Below are positions 1 to 8,365 of a stretch of 64,000 bases of DNA, piece after piece. The stretch spans positions 2,232,001 through 2,296,000 of the forward strand of contig NZ_CP113062.1 of NCBI RefSeq assembly GCF_026625765.1. Direction: 5' to 3'. The translations under genes and the position numbers were made by a program. The notes under the pieces are model-generated. The model worked only from the letters and a program-made list of their open reading frames with translations. It made no database searches and was not told where the DNA came from. Each line of letters begins with the position of its first letter. Positions within the stretch are counted from its first letter, which is position 1. This DNA is from Frigoribacterium sp. SL97 (GTDB taxonomy: Bacteria; Actinomycetota; Actinomycetes; Actinomycetales; Microbacteriaceae).

Positions 1-509
1 AGGCCCGGAGGGAGGCTGCCGCCCGTGACGCTGAACACCGGCGATGGACTTCCCGTCCTCGAGAGCGGCCATTCGTACGGGGTGTCGGTGACCGCGAGCG
101 GGAGGAGGCCGACGTCGAGGGTCGGAGCTGAGGCCGGGGCGCCGTAGACCCCACCGCCGATCGTGCCGGAGCTGATGCCGCACGTGCCGCTCTGCCCCAC
201 TGGGATGAGCGCCGGGCAGCCCGTGACCGGGTTGCCCTGGTCATCGGTCACGCGGGGGTTCTTGAGGGGCTCCGTGCCGGTGTTGGTGATGACGTACTGC
301 CACCGGAGGGTCACCCCTACTTCGTAGGTGCGGGCCTGCTCGCGGGTGGTTGCGGGCCCCTCCCCCACGACCTGCTTCGTGATGGTTGCGCTGGCTGCGG
401 CGTGAGCCGGGGGCGCGAGGGACAGGAACGCGGTGACAGCCGCCGCGCCGACAAGGGCGAGGCAGAGGACGCGCGCTCGAGAGAGACGGCGGCGTTCAGC
501 TCGAGGCAC
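1..509 (-). CDS. Secreted repeat/Ig-like surface protein (C-terminus beyond window)
   Basis: Partial; the reading frame runs off the left edge. A GTG start at 509 lies 5 nt after a strong GGAGGAG and overlaps the sipW stop by 14 bp, so the two are translationally coupled. The N-terminus is a signal peptide: basic RRRLSRAR, a hydrophobic stretch, then PAHAAA. After it comes a DUF11-like segment (YVITNTGTEPL, VTDDQGNPV, two Cys) and, near the edge, an SPSPVFSVTGGSLPPG segment typical of putative Ig domains. Probably a cell-surface protein of the SipW operon. Exact family unknown. Confidence 0.7.
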   Translation of the reverse strand, partial: MPRAERRRLSRARVLCLALVGAAAVTAFLSLAPPAHAAASATITKQVVGEGPATTREQARTYEVGVTLRWQYVITNTGTEPLKNPRVTDDQGNPVTGCPALIPVGQSGTCGISSGTIGGGVYGAPASAPTLDVGLLPLAVTDTPYEWPLSRTGSPSPVFSVTGGSLPPG

Positions 510-1083
510 GGGTCTCCTCCTTCGAAGTTGTCGGTTCGATGGTCTGCGCCTGTCGGCGGCTGCGGGAGAGGATGACCTGGATCACTCCCCAGAGAATGAG
601 GGCCGCTCCGCCTGCTTGGGCGATGTACGGCTTCACGGTCACGGGGACCAGGTGCGTCACATGCCCGAGGTAGGGGATCTGGTAGATGTACCGCCCCTTG
701 ACCTGCTCGGGGACGACGGGGCGGTCGGGAGCGCCGTTCGCGTCGCCCTGGGTTGTGAAGTGGTCGATGCCGGAGATGCCGTAGGTGATGCCCGTGACAC
801 GGTGCGTGATCAGGTCAGGTTCACGAAGCTTGGCCTGGTAGGTGACGATGTCGCCGATGTGAACGTCGGCCGGCTTGACCTTCTGGCTCACCACGATCGC
901 GCCCGGGTTGATGGTCGGCTTCATAGATCCGGTGACGACGGTCAGCGGCACGGCCCCGAGGAGCCGGGGCAGGATGACCGCGGCCACGAGGGCGGTGACG
1001 ACGAGGGCGAGCACCCCGTAGATGACGCCGCGAAGTACGCCGCGGAGGAACGAGCCACGGCTGTCGACGTCCGTGTCGCTCAC
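496..1083 (-). CDS. sipW: Signal peptidase I, SipW/ER type
   Basis: 195 aa, N- and C-terminal membrane segments. The catalytic Ser is in VVTGSMKPTI (residues about 49-58). The Ser-His type is indicated by LITHRVTGI in place of the Lys of ordinary SPase I; TTQGDANGAPD is the usual third box. The start overlaps the stop of the preceding gene (ATGA). SipW-type enzymes process a small set of co-encoded exported fibre proteins, and the next two genes upstream look like those substrates. Confidence 0.85.
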   Translation of the reverse strand: MSDTDVDSRGSFLRGVLRGVIYGVLALVVTALVAAVILPRLLGAVPLTVVTGSMKPTINPGAIVVSQKVKPADVHIGDIVTYQAKLREPDLITHRVTGITYGISGIDHFTTQGDANGAPDRPVVPEQVKGRYIYQIPYLGHVTHLVPVTVKPYIAQAGGAALILWGVIQVILSRSRRQAQTIEPTTSKEETRASS

Positions 1084-1763
1084 GGGTTCCCCCGGAACGT
1101 CTGCTGATCGACACCGAACGTCACCTTCGCGGCCTTGTCAGCTGTGGTGGCACCGACGATGCCGTGCCACTCGGTCATCGCCGTTACAGGCGCGGACGAA
1201 CCGTCGGCGGTCATCGTCACCTTCGACGCCTCGTGTCCGTAGTCGGCCGGGAGCGACAGCTCGACGCAGAGGAACTCGGTTGCGGTCGTGGTTGTCGGCA
1301 GGGAGCCGACCAGCGGCCGCTCGTCCACATTGGCTGAGGCGAGAGGGCCGGTGTACAACGGCGTCTGCGCGGTGGCTGCGCCGGGGGTGCAGCTGGCGGC
1401 CGACGGCTGTGCGGTGATGGCTGCCTGCAGCACGTCAGTCAGCCCGGTGCTGCCGGAGACGTCTGGCGCCCCGAGCTCGTACTTGAGGCCGGCGTTGCCT
1501 TCGGAGACCCCCGCGACGCGGAGCGCCACGGCTTGCGGGGCGGTCGGCGTGACGGCCGCTAGAGCCTCCGAAGGCATGGCCCACCCGCCGCTGGCCGCCT
1601 GACCGTCGACGAGGAGTTCGACCTTCGCGGGCATGATCGCTGCGGGCGTGCTGCGGGCTTCTGCGGTCCAGAGCGCGAGGGCTGAGGTGCCGTGCGCGGT
1701 GACGGCATCGACTGCGACTCCGCCGACGGCGAGGGCGGTGAGGATGCGCGAGCGCTTCTTCAT
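1080..1763 (-). CDS. Probable SipW-dependent exported protein
   Basis: 227 aa, starting MKKRSR, followed by a hydrophobic region and ALALWTAEARSTPAAIMPAK. The LW-[ST] junction after the hydrophobic core is typical of alternate-signal (SipW-cleaved) proteins. The remainder is Ala/Thr/Val-rich and beta-strand-like, with a Cys pair (AASCTPGA, TEFLCVEL). It overlaps sipW by 4 bp and sits 139 bp after a second substrate. Likely a fibre or matrix component, by context. Confidence 0.6.
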   Translation of the reverse strand: MKKRSRILTALAVGGVAVDAVTAHGTSALALWTAEARSTPAAIMPAKVELLVDGQAASGGWAMPSEALAAVTPTAPQAVALRVAGVSEGNAGLKYELGAPDVSGSTGLTDVLQAAITAQPSAASCTPGAATAQTPLYTGPLASANVDERPLVGSLPTTTTATEFLCVELSLPADYGHEASKVTMTADGSSAPVTAMTEWHGIVGATTADKAAKVTFGVDQQTFRGNP

Positions 1764-1902
1764 GGTGAGCCTTTCTCCCGGGGTGGGGGTTCGCTCGTGG
1801 GTCGGGCCGGGCGGGCCTGCCTCGAAGGGTGGGGCGGGGCCTCCTCCTTGCCTGCTGGCGTGGGAGACGGCCCCGGTCGCTCTGTGAGCGGGAGGCCTGC
1901 TG

Positions 1903-2481
1903 CTAGCGGTTCTGCAGCAGGCTGTACGTGACGGCGCCGAGGTCGATGACCTCGCCGGTCAGGTAGCGGCCGGTGGCGGTTGCCGAGATGCTCACGTCGA
2001 TCTGCAGCGTGTAGCTCTTGCCGGCGTTCTTCGGGACGGCGACCTTGATGGGCTGGTCGATCGCCACGTTGGCGGCGCCGGTCATCGGCTGCGTCTGCCC
2101 GACCTCCGTCAGGCTGTAGGTCGCCGTGGCGTTCTTCGACGCGAGCTGCGCGACGGTGGAGCCCGACTTGACGCCCAGGGTCGCGCCGGCGTTGTCGCCG
2201 CTGGCGACCAGGGTGATCGGCACGGTGAAGCGCAGCTTGTCGCCGGGCACGCTGCGGAACGTGGCCGGGTTCAGGGGCTTGGCGACGCCGGTCGAGACGT
2301 CCGCCCAGGTGCCGTCATTGACGTTGATGGACATGTCGCCGTTGGAGATGGCGGCCGCGGGCTTCGCGGTCTCGTCACTCCACAGGGCGAAAGTGGTGCC
2401 TCCCGCGAGGAGCGCGATGCCTGCGGCGCCGGCGAGGATGCCGGCGGTGGCCTTCTTCGTGCTCTTGAACGTGCTCTTCAT
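1903..2481 (-). CDS. Alternate-signal-mediated exported protein (TasA/camelysin-like)
   Basis: 192 aa. N-terminus MKSTFKSTKKATAG, a hydrophobic core, then GGTTFALWSDETA and AAAISNGDMSINV, the hallmark of actinobacterial alternate-signal exported proteins found beside SipW. The body alternates beta-strand-like segments (LRFTVPITL, YTLQIDVSISATATG) as in TasA or camelysin subunits. The start is preceded by AAGGAGACACC. Expected to be secreted and possibly polymerised on the surface. Confidence 0.7.
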   Translation of the reverse strand: MKSTFKSTKKATAGILAGAAGIALLAGGTTFALWSDETAKPAAAISNGDMSINVNDGTWADVSTGVAKPLNPATFRSVPGDKLRFTVPITLVASGDNAGATLGVKSGSTVAQLASKNATATYSLTEVGQTQPMTGAANVAIDQPIKVAVPKNAGKSYTLQIDVSISATATGRYLTGEVIDLGAVTYSLLQNR

Positions 2482-2623
2482 GGTGTCTCCTTCTGTGCTC
2501 TCGCACGGCTTGTGCAGGGCTCTTCGGGTCCGCTGCGTGTGTCGCGTAGGCGATTGGTCGCATCTACGAGGTCGGGTCCTCCGCGCTGGCGAGGAGTGCC
2601 GTGTTGTATGTGTGCGGCGACGT

Positions 2624-3727
2624 TCAGACGTTTCGCGGCCGCGTGATTCGCTGAGCTGCGCGAACGATCAGGGAGCCGAGGAACGCGAGAGCGAACAGGG
2701 CGAGATCCCCGTAGCCGGCCACTTCGGGGGCAGGGGTTTTGGCCGCCGTAGGGACGTCGAGCTCGTCGGAGTCGCTCCCCGCGGCGCGCTGCTCGCTGCT
2801 GCGGCTCGAGTCGACCGGCGTGCTTGTCGAGTCCTGGTTGGCCGTGCCGGCCGGTGCCTCGGCGGGCCCTCCGAAGAGATCGGTGCCGGAGGTCTGGTCG
2901 CTGTCCCGCTTGTCGCTCTTTGAGGTGCTGCCGAGCGGGCTGTTGAGGGTGCCGCCGGACCCGAGGAGGGGCCCTCGGTTGTCGCCTGATGCAGTTGCGC
3001 GTCCGCTGCCGGCTGCGCTGTCGGGGCGGCCGCTGCTTGGCTTCGTGCTGCCGCCGCCCGATGAGGTGGACGTGGAGGGGGACTTCCCGGTGGACGAACC
3101 GGAGGGAGCTGAGCTCGGGGCTGAGCTGCCCGAGCTGGCGCCCGCCGGCGGGCCGGCGGAAGGGCCAGTGGTTGGCCTGCCTGGACTTGGTGCCGGAGCG
3201 GGTGCTGGAGCGGGCGCCGGAGCTGAGGGCGCACTGGGGCCGCTGGGAGCTGCAGGTGCCGGGGCTGGTGCCGGAGCTGGCGCGGGCGCGGGTGCGGGAG
3301 CGGGAGCTGGCTGCTGAGTGGGGGCGGGAGCGCCGAGGATGAGGACCCAGCCGCCCTGCGGGCTGTACCCGGCGCCGGCAGCCGTGTACTGGCTGCCGAG
3401 CATGTTTGCGTTGTGGCCGGACGACGCTGCCCAGGCGGCGACAACCTGCCAGGAATCGGTGTTGCCACCTGGCGTCCAGGCGACGTTCTCACCTGTGATC
3501 CACCCGGCTCGCTGGTAGCCCGAGTGGGAAGTGCCGGACATCCCGTTCGCCCATGACTGTGCGGCTGCTGCCAGCGTGCTGTCCCAGGCGAGCTTGCCTG
3601 ATCGTCGTTCGTTGACCGCCTGGACGATGTCGGTGCTGTTGGACGCATGGGCGGCCGTGACCCCGCCGAAGGCGAGCATCAGGACGGCTGCGGCGCTCGT
3701 CAAGGTGGTCAGCGTGCGCTTCCGCAT
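2624..3727 (-). CDS. CAP/SCP-domain secreted protein with Pro-Ala stalk and C-terminal membrane anchor
   Basis: 367 aa from ATG 3727, which follows CTAGGAGCCTG; an upstream in-frame start at 3766 is less likely. Signal peptide MRKRTLTTL...AHA. A CAP domain follows (VQAVNERRSGKLAWDSTL, SHSGYQRAGWITGENVAW, AWAASSGHNANML). Then comes a long AP-repeat and Ser/Gly/Pro stalk and a C-terminal hydrophobic segment (LALFALAFLGSLIV) followed by basic residues. No LPXTG box is visible. First gene of the SipW operon; the common motif lies upstream at 3786. Confidence 0.8.
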   Translation of the reverse strand: MRKRTLTTLTSAAAVLMLAFGGVTAAHASNSTDIVQAVNERRSGKLAWDSTLAAAAQSWANGMSGTSHSGYQRAGWITGENVAWTPGGNTDSWQVVAAWAASSGHNANMLGSQYTAAGAGYSPQGGWVLILGAPAPTQQPAPAPAPAPAPAPAPAPAPAAPSGPSAPSAPAPAPAPAPAPSPGRPTTGPSAGPPAGASSGSSAPSSAPSGSSTGKSPSTSTSSGGGSTKPSSGRPDSAAGSGRATASGDNRGPLLGSGGTLNSPLGSTSKSDKRDSDQTSGTDLFGGPAEAPAGTANQDSTSTPVDSSRSSEQRAAGSDSDELDVPTAAKTPAPEVAGYGDLALFALAFLGSLIVRAAQRITRPRNV

Positions 3728-3785
3728 CAGGCTCCTAGGGTCGGCAGGCTCTCCGGCGGAGGGCATTACTGCTTCTGATGCGTCC

Positions 3786-3795
3786 CATGCGCGGC
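3786..3795 (-). promoter_or_regulatory. Class A start-associated motif GCCGCGCATG (exemplar; all sites listed)
   Basis: The decamer on the gene strand recurs before genes of the element. Minus-strand copies: 3786-3795, 6683-6692, 7161-7170, 8929-8938, 10124-10133, 11788-11797, 12520-12529, 31620-31629, 32789-32798, 35353-35362, 35398-35407, 38026-38035, 41365-41374, 44873-44882, 47866-47875, 51453-51462. Plus-strand copies: 56711-56720, 59242-59251, 60134-60143, 62309-62318. In ten or more cases the first G is exactly 18 nt before the start codon. None lies in the 13.4-30.4 kb island. Function unknown: promoter, RNA site or protein operator. Confidence 0.85.
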
Positions 3796-3867
3796 AGGTG
3801 CTCGATCGGGAAACGCCGCCTCCCCTCGGCAGCGAAGGGCAGGCGGCGTTTCCTTGAGCGACGGGCG

Positions 3868-5463
3868 CTACGAGGCCCGGCGGCGCTCCTTGCGGGCGGC
3901 GCGCTCAGCCTCGAGGGTGCCCCGGACGTCGGCGAAGGACTGGTGGCGGTAGAAGTAGCCGTCCTCCCAGACGAGCTCGAGCAGGCTGCTCTCGTCGTCC
4001 TCGGGCTTGGTGCCCTCGAGCTGGCGGATCTCCCCGGTCTCGTCGCGGTGGAGGACGATGCGCCCCTTGGCGCTCTTCTTGCCGCCGCCTCCGGTCTTGG
4101 GGTCCTTCTGGATGTCGACGGGCTCACCGTCGACGACGGCCCACGTGGCCTTGACTGCTGAGCCGAGGTTGTCCCGCGTCTTGTACTGGTAGGTGAAGGA
4201 GCCGACGCCGAGCACGACGTTCTCCGCCGCCCATCCCTTGGCCGCGAGGCGCCGGAAGATGGCAGTGGCGCGCTCCTGGGTGATGCTGTCGCCGTAGATC
4301 ACGCCGATGTGGGAGTCGAGGACCTTGTACCCCTTGTCGTTGACCGTGTAGCCGAACAGCTCGCCCAGCAGTTCGACGACGCCGGACATCTCGGGCGTGA
4401 CGCGGCCGCGGCTCTTCGCGTGCTCGTACTCGATGAGGTCCTCGTCGATGACGTACTCGCCGGTGACGATGTCGACGGGGTCTCCGGAGTCGGGTCGGAT
4501 GACGAGCTTGCCGTCGCGGCTGAGGATCTCGGCCTTGAGCTGCGGGAGCACCTCAGTGAGCACCTTGAAGAGGTCGTAGCCGTCGCTGACGGCCGAGACG
4601 ACACCGGTGGGGAAGGTGTCGAGGATGTGCTTGAACACCTCGAGCTCGCCCTGCTGGCCGCGGATGCACATGACCGAGTGCTCGGTGGCGGGGACGGAGC
4701 CGGCGAGGGTGCCGTTCTCTCCCGGGTAGTAGCGGCGGATGAAGTCGAGGGACGGCATCGAGTCGGTGCCGAGGAAGCTCGTCAGGTGGCCGGCGCCGGA
4801 TGCGGCGGCCGAGGTCAGAGACGTCTGGCCTCGCATGGAGAAGTCGTGTGCATGGAAGAGGGTGCCGGGGGTGACCGTTCCGGTTCGCTCGACCCACGTC
4901 TCGATGATGTCGCGGTACTCGAGTGCGACGGTGGCGGTGGTGCTCGGGTGCCAGATGGTCGCTGACAGGGCCGTCTCGATGTAGTTGGGCAGCCAGAAGA
5001 ACTCGTCGTGGGTGTTCTCGATGGTCACGGTGGCGACACCGATGGGCGCCAGGGTCCCCTCCTTGAGGGCCCGCACCTTGAGCGGGAGGTAGCCGAGCCG
5101 GTGGAGCGCCCTGACGTGCTCGGCGTCGAGGGTGTGCCCGGGGCCGAAGTAGGCGTCGAGCTCGGCCAGGAAGAGGTCGACGACCTCGTCTTCGGCTGCC
5201 GCGAAGAAGGACTCCCACGTCTCGACGAGGTAGGACTGGATGAAGTACTGCAGGCCGAACACGACGGCGTGGCTCGAGTTCGGGAGCAGCTTGTTGGAGC
5301 GGTTCGTCCAGTTGATGAGGATGCGCGTCGTGCCGGTGCCGTCGCCGTGCTCAGAGCCGGGCTGGGGGTAGAGGGGCCGGTGGCTCTGCTTGTAGCCATC
5401 GGTGCCGAGGAGGCCGGCGATGGGGCTTGCGGTGGTGATGCGTCGTTCGAGCTTGGTGCTCAC
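3868..5463 (-). CDS. nadV: Nicotinamide phosphoribosyltransferase (NadV/NAMPT)
   Basis: 531 aa, normal NAMPT length (human about 490). Makes NMN from nicotinamide and PRPP. Family motifs: GTDGYKQSH at the N-terminus, FHAHDFSMRG (substrate-binding Asp), GTDSMPSLDF, VSAVSDGYDLF, and VIRPDSGDPVD for PRPP binding. The start overlaps the stop of the PRPP synthetase gene (ATGA), so the gene pair supplies both PRPP and NMN. Such nadV-prs pairs are known from large phages. An NMN adenylyltransferase is not seen in this window. Confidence 0.93.
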   Translation of the reverse strand: MSTKLERRITTASPIAGLLGTDGYKQSHRPLYPQPGSEHGDGTGTTRILINWTNRSNKLLPNSSHAVVFGLQYFIQSYLVETWESFFAAAEDEVVDLFLAELDAYFGPGHTLDAEHVRALHRLGYLPLKVRALKEGTLAPIGVATVTIENTHDEFFWLPNYIETALSATIWHPSTTATVALEYRDIIETWVERTGTVTPGTLFHAHDFSMRGQTSLTSAAASGAGHLTSFLGTDSMPSLDFIRRYYPGENGTLAGSVPATEHSVMCIRGQQGELEVFKHILDTFPTGVVSAVSDGYDLFKVLTEVLPQLKAEILSRDGKLVIRPDSGDPVDIVTGEYVIDEDLIEYEHAKSRGRVTPEMSGVVELLGELFGYTVNDKGYKVLDSHIGVIYGDSITQERATAIFRRLAAKGWAAENVVLGVGSFTYQYKTRDNLGSAVKATWAVVDGEPVDIQKDPKTGGGGKKSAKGRIVLHRDETGEIRQLEGTKPEDDESSLLELVWEDGYFYRHQSFADVRGTLEAERAARKERRRAS

Positions 5464-6329
5464 TTGATGGCTCCGTTCAGGTACTGGCCGATGTTGACGA
5501 TGTGGAAGGCGCTGGGGCGGTCGGACTCCGGGCGCGGGTCGTCAGCGAACGAGTCGGTCGTCCAGATGTCCTCGAAGTGCTCCGTGAGCTGCGCGGCTCG
5601 GCCGGAGAAGACTCCGTGGCTGACGAAGAGGCCGAGCTGGTCGCGGCGCAGACCGGTCGCCTTGGCCAGGCCCATGAAGGTCCCGCCGCCGTCGCAGATG
5701 TCGTCGACGACGAGGAACTTGCCGTCGGCGGGGAGGTCCGCACAGGAGAACCCGGAGAGCTTGCCGGTGGCTTCGTCGCGGTGCTTCTGCGCGAGGTAGA
5801 CGGGGAGGTGGGTGACCTTGGCAGCGGCGCTGGCACGCTTCACGCCGCCCGCGTCTGGGGCGATGATGCCCGTGTAGCGCTGGGCAATGGAGTCCCTGTC
5901 GGCTCGGCCGACGACCCAGCGCCTGACGACGCTTGCGGAGTCGACGACCGTGAGGTTGTTGACCAGCCCCTCGATGACTGGGGAGTGCGGGTCGAAGGCG
6001 ATGACCTGGTCGAGCTCGAAGCTGTTGAGGAAGCCGGCGTAGACGCGGGCGCCGAACGGGAGCCCCCGGTCCTGGCGAGCACCGGGGAGGTACGGGATGA
6101 CGGCGATGGTGGTGGCGCCGCGCTGCTTGGCTGCGTCGGCCCACATGCCGAGCTGGGCGAGGTCGTTGGCGTCGGCGCCCTTGACGGTCGCGATCTCGGT
6201 GAGGTGGCCCTTGCCGTCGTTCTCGTTCACGACCTTGACGTGGTGGTCGCCCGCGGGGAATCGGAACGACTCGAACGTCGGGTGGGTGAAGAACCCGGGC
6301 CCGATGCGGGTGCTGAAGGTGATGGTCAT
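5460..6329 (-). CDS. prs: Ribose-phosphate pyrophosphokinase (PRPP synthetase)
   Basis: 289 aa, slightly short for the family. Motifs: PYLPGARQDR (ATP-binding flexible region), IAFDPHS, APDAGGVKRA, and the PRPP loop FLVVDDICDGGGTF. First gene of the two-gene operon with nadV. About 48 nt upstream there is a diverged motif copy (ACGTCGCATGCC), then CTAGGAG and the ATG. Makes PRPP from ribose 5-phosphate and ATP, presumably for NadV and nucleotide synthesis. Confidence 0.93.
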   Translation of the reverse strand: MTITFSTRIGPGFFTHPTFESFRFPAGDHHVKVVNENDGKGHLTEIATVKGADANDLAQLGMWADAAKQRGATTIAVIPYLPGARQDRGLPFGARVYAGFLNSFELDQVIAFDPHSPVIEGLVNNLTVVDSASVVRRWVVGRADRDSIAQRYTGIIAPDAGGVKRASAAAKVTHLPVYLAQKHRDEATGKLSGFSCADLPADGKFLVVDDICDGGGTFMGLAKATGLRRDQLGLFVSHGVFSGRAAQLTEHFEDIWTTDSFADDPRPESDRPSAFHIVNIGQYLNGAIK

Positions 6330-6383
6330 GTGCTCTGGTCTGCTCCTAGGGAGTGCGTCGGTTGTGCTGGAGGCATGCGACGT

Positions 6384-6674
6384 CTACGCGGAGGTGGCGC
6401 CGGTGCCGGTGGTCCTGGCGGGCAGGATGTAGCTGCGCTCGTCGAGGACGGCCTTCGCCGTCGATCGGATGCGCTGCTCGGCCTTGGTGAAGTGGTGGCC
6501 GCAGAAGAGCAGGTCGCTGCTGGCGAAGGTGGCCCGCACGTAGGCCCGGGCGGAGCACTGGTCGCAGCGGTCGGCGGAGTCGAGGATCTGCGCCTCGGTC
6601 GGCGTGCCGTTGGCCGGGACGGGGGCCGGCGGCAGGGTGCGGCCGGCGGGCGGGGTTGCTGCGATGGTCGTCAT
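6384..6674 (-). CDS. Small Cys-rich protein, DUF7455-like
   Basis: 96 aa. Core: LDSADRCDQCSARAYVRATF then LLFCGHHFTKAEQRI. The CxxC plus CGHH arrangement resembles a zinc-binding small protein family widespread in Actinobacteria (DUF7455 type), of unknown role. The start ATG lies exactly 18 nt after the class A motif at 6683-6692, with no Shine-Dalgarno between them; this supports the start and argues for a special initiation or promoter signal. Confidence 0.75.
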   Translation of the reverse strand: MTTIAATPPAGRTLPPAPVPANGTPTEAQILDSADRCDQCSARAYVRATFASSDLLFCGHHFTKAEQRIRSTAKAVLDERSYILPARTTGTGATSA

Positions 6675-6699
6675 GCACGAGCCATGCGCGGCACGCCCG

Positions 6700-7152
6700 T
6701 TACTTCTTGGGTCCGAAGCCCGTGAGGAGCCTCTCGGCGACGTCCCGCTCGAGCGCCCAGGCGATGTCGACGCCGAAGTCCCACCAGGCGTGCGTCTGGT
6801 CCCACTCACGCTGCGTGCCGGCGAAGACCTCCTCGAAGTGCGAGTGGACCTTCGCGCTGAGGGACGTTTCGGGCGTCACCCAGAGCTCGAGCGCGGCGAC
6901 CGACTCGGAGGCGAGCTTGCGTGGCGAGACGATGTAGACGGTGCGCTTGAGGCCAGCGATGGTGATGGGGGCTTCGGTGATGGTGAGCGGTCCGGCGGCG
7001 CGGATGCGTCGGAGGGAGGCGACGCTCGCACCCCACTCGTACTCGCTGGCACCCATGTACTCGAGCTTGAAGAGCTTGTCGAAGCCCGTCTTGATGTCGG
7101 GGGTGGTTTGCGGTGCCAGGCGCTGGACGGTGTAGAGCTTCGAGGAGGTCAT
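6700..7152 (-). CDS. Conserved phage-type hypothetical protein
   Basis: 150 aa, function not recognised. It contains YMGASEYEWGASVASLRRI, similar to a MG(A/S)xE(Y/F)EWGA-SLR motif I associate with phage-encoded proteins, then a small alpha/beta region and a Trp-rich tail (AWWDFGVDIAWALERDV). No signal peptide or membrane segment. The ATG is 18 nt from the class A motif at 7161-7170. Cytoplasmic. Confidence 0.65.
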   Translation of the reverse strand: MTSSKLYTVQRLAPQTTPDIKTGFDKLFKLEYMGASEYEWGASVASLRRIRAAGPLTITEAPITIAGLKRTVYIVSPRKLASESVAALELWVTPETSLSAKVHSHFEEVFAGTQREWDQTHAWWDFGVDIAWALERDVAERLLTGFGPKK

Positions 7153-7182
7153 GCGCCTGTCATGCGCGGCACGCGGACGTCG

Positions 7183-7440
7183 TCAGACCGATCGAGCTCG
7201 GGCGTGCAGCCAGGCCTTGACGCTTGAGCGACTGACCATGTCGCGTGTCGTGACAGGGAAGGCTGCGGCTGCATCCTCGAGGGTCCGGACGGCAGTGCTC
7301 TCGGTGAGCTTTGCCGCGGCTGCCTAAGCCGCTCGCTGCCCTGCCTCATGAGCCAGGACGAGGGCTGTGGAGTCGATCGAGCCGCGGTAGCTGGTGAGCC
7401 ATGAGGCAGCCGCCGCTCGGCGGGTGCTGTGGTCCGTCAT
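7183..7440 (-). CDS. Small protein interrupted by an in-frame amber codon
   Basis: From ATG 7438-7440 (overlapping the stop of the gene before it, TGATG), 38 codons are followed by TAG at 7324-7326 and then 46 more in-frame codons to TGA at 7183. Both halves look like one soluble helical protein (SWLTSYRGSIDSTALVLAHE before; TESTAVRTLEDAAAAFPVTT after). Either the gene is read through or suppressed at TAG, it makes a 38-aa product, or it carries a nonsense mutation. The TAG is followed by GCA GCC GCG GCA, as in the second such case at 12143. Confidence 0.5.
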
Positions 7441-8294
7441 CAGTACCAGTTCCGCGCCTGCGAGTGCCCCCACGCGGCGCAGGGTGTCCCGTAGGTGCTC
7501 TTGATGTACCCGAGCCCCCAGATGATCTGGGTGCGGGCGGACGTCTGCCAGTCGGCGCCGGCCGCCGCCATCTTGCTGCCCGGCAGCGACTGTGGGATGC
7601 CTGTCGCTCCGCCGGAGGCGTTGTAGGCGTCGAAGCGCCAGCCGGACTCCTTCGTCCACAGGGACGCGAGGCAGGAGAACTGACCGTCGCCCCAGCCGTA
7701 GGTCGAAGCGGCGAGCTCGCGGGCTGCTGCCTTGGCGCCCTCGGGGGTGTTCGCCAGCCTGAGCACTTCGGCGGCTGCGGCAGCCTCGGCTTGGAGCCGG
7801 GCGGCCTCGGCCTGCCGCAGAGCTTCCTCGGCGGCAGCCTTCTCTGCGGCGATGCGGTCGACCTCTGCGCCGGCCGCTTCGGCTGCGCTCAGCTCTGTCT
7901 TGGCCTTCTCAGTGGCGGTGATGATCTGTCGAGTGCTCAGCGAGGCAAGGGCGGTGAGCGGCTCCACGGAGGAAGCGAGCGGCGCCGTGTCGACCTTCGT
8001 GTCGAGAGCAGGCTTCACTTCCTGGGCCCGTGCGAGAACGGCCTCAGCTTCGGTGTGCGCTGCCTCCCGCTCGACGTACTTGACGTGTTCGGCGAGCCAT
8101 GCGATCTGATCCGGTCGTCGCTCTGTCGCTTCGCGGTGCGCGGTCGTGGCGGCAACCGAGCGCGCGGACTCCTCACGCTCGAGCTTCTGGTGATGGGCCT
8201 GGAGGGGCGTGGAGATGAGCAGGCCGGCGGCGACAGCGATCGCGGCGGCGAAGGCTGCGCGTCGCGGTGGGACGGCTTGACGGAACACGGGCAT
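7440..8294 (-). CDS. Secreted transglycosylase-like cell-wall lytic protein
   Basis: 284 aa from ATG 8294, after CCGGAGGCCTCAG. N-terminal signal/anchor (FAAAIAVAAGLLIST). A long Ala/Glu-rich coiled coil follows, about residues 40-200 (KAAAEEALRQAEAARLQAE). The C-terminal lytic transglycosylase-like domain has FSCLASLWTKESGWR (catalytic Glu), GATGIPQSLPGSKMAAAG and AWGHSQARNWY. It probably cleaves peptidoglycan outside the membrane. A variant motif (GCCACGCATG) lies about 50 nt upstream. Confidence 0.82.
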   Translation of the reverse strand: MPVFRQAVPPRRAAFAAAIAVAAGLLISTPLQAHHQKLEREESARSVAATTAHREATERRPDQIAWLAEHVKYVEREAAHTEAEAVLARAQEVKPALDTKVDTAPLASSVEPLTALASLSTRQIITATEKAKTELSAAEAAGAEVDRIAAEKAAAEEALRQAEAARLQAEAAAAAEVLRLANTPEGAKAAARELAASTYGWGDGQFSCLASLWTKESGWRFDAYNASGGATGIPQSLPGSKMAAAGADWQTSARTQIIWGLGYIKSTYGTPCAAWGHSQARNWY

Positions 8295-8365
8295 CTGAGG
8301 CCTCCGGACGTTGGGTGCCCCGGTGAGGGGACGTGGCCCACCGTCCATGCGTGGCAGCTAGCCGG

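Noticed and set aside
2739..3317. Plus-strand Gly/Ala-rich frame opposite the CAP protein
   Set aside because: It is the antisense reading of the AP-repeat stalk.
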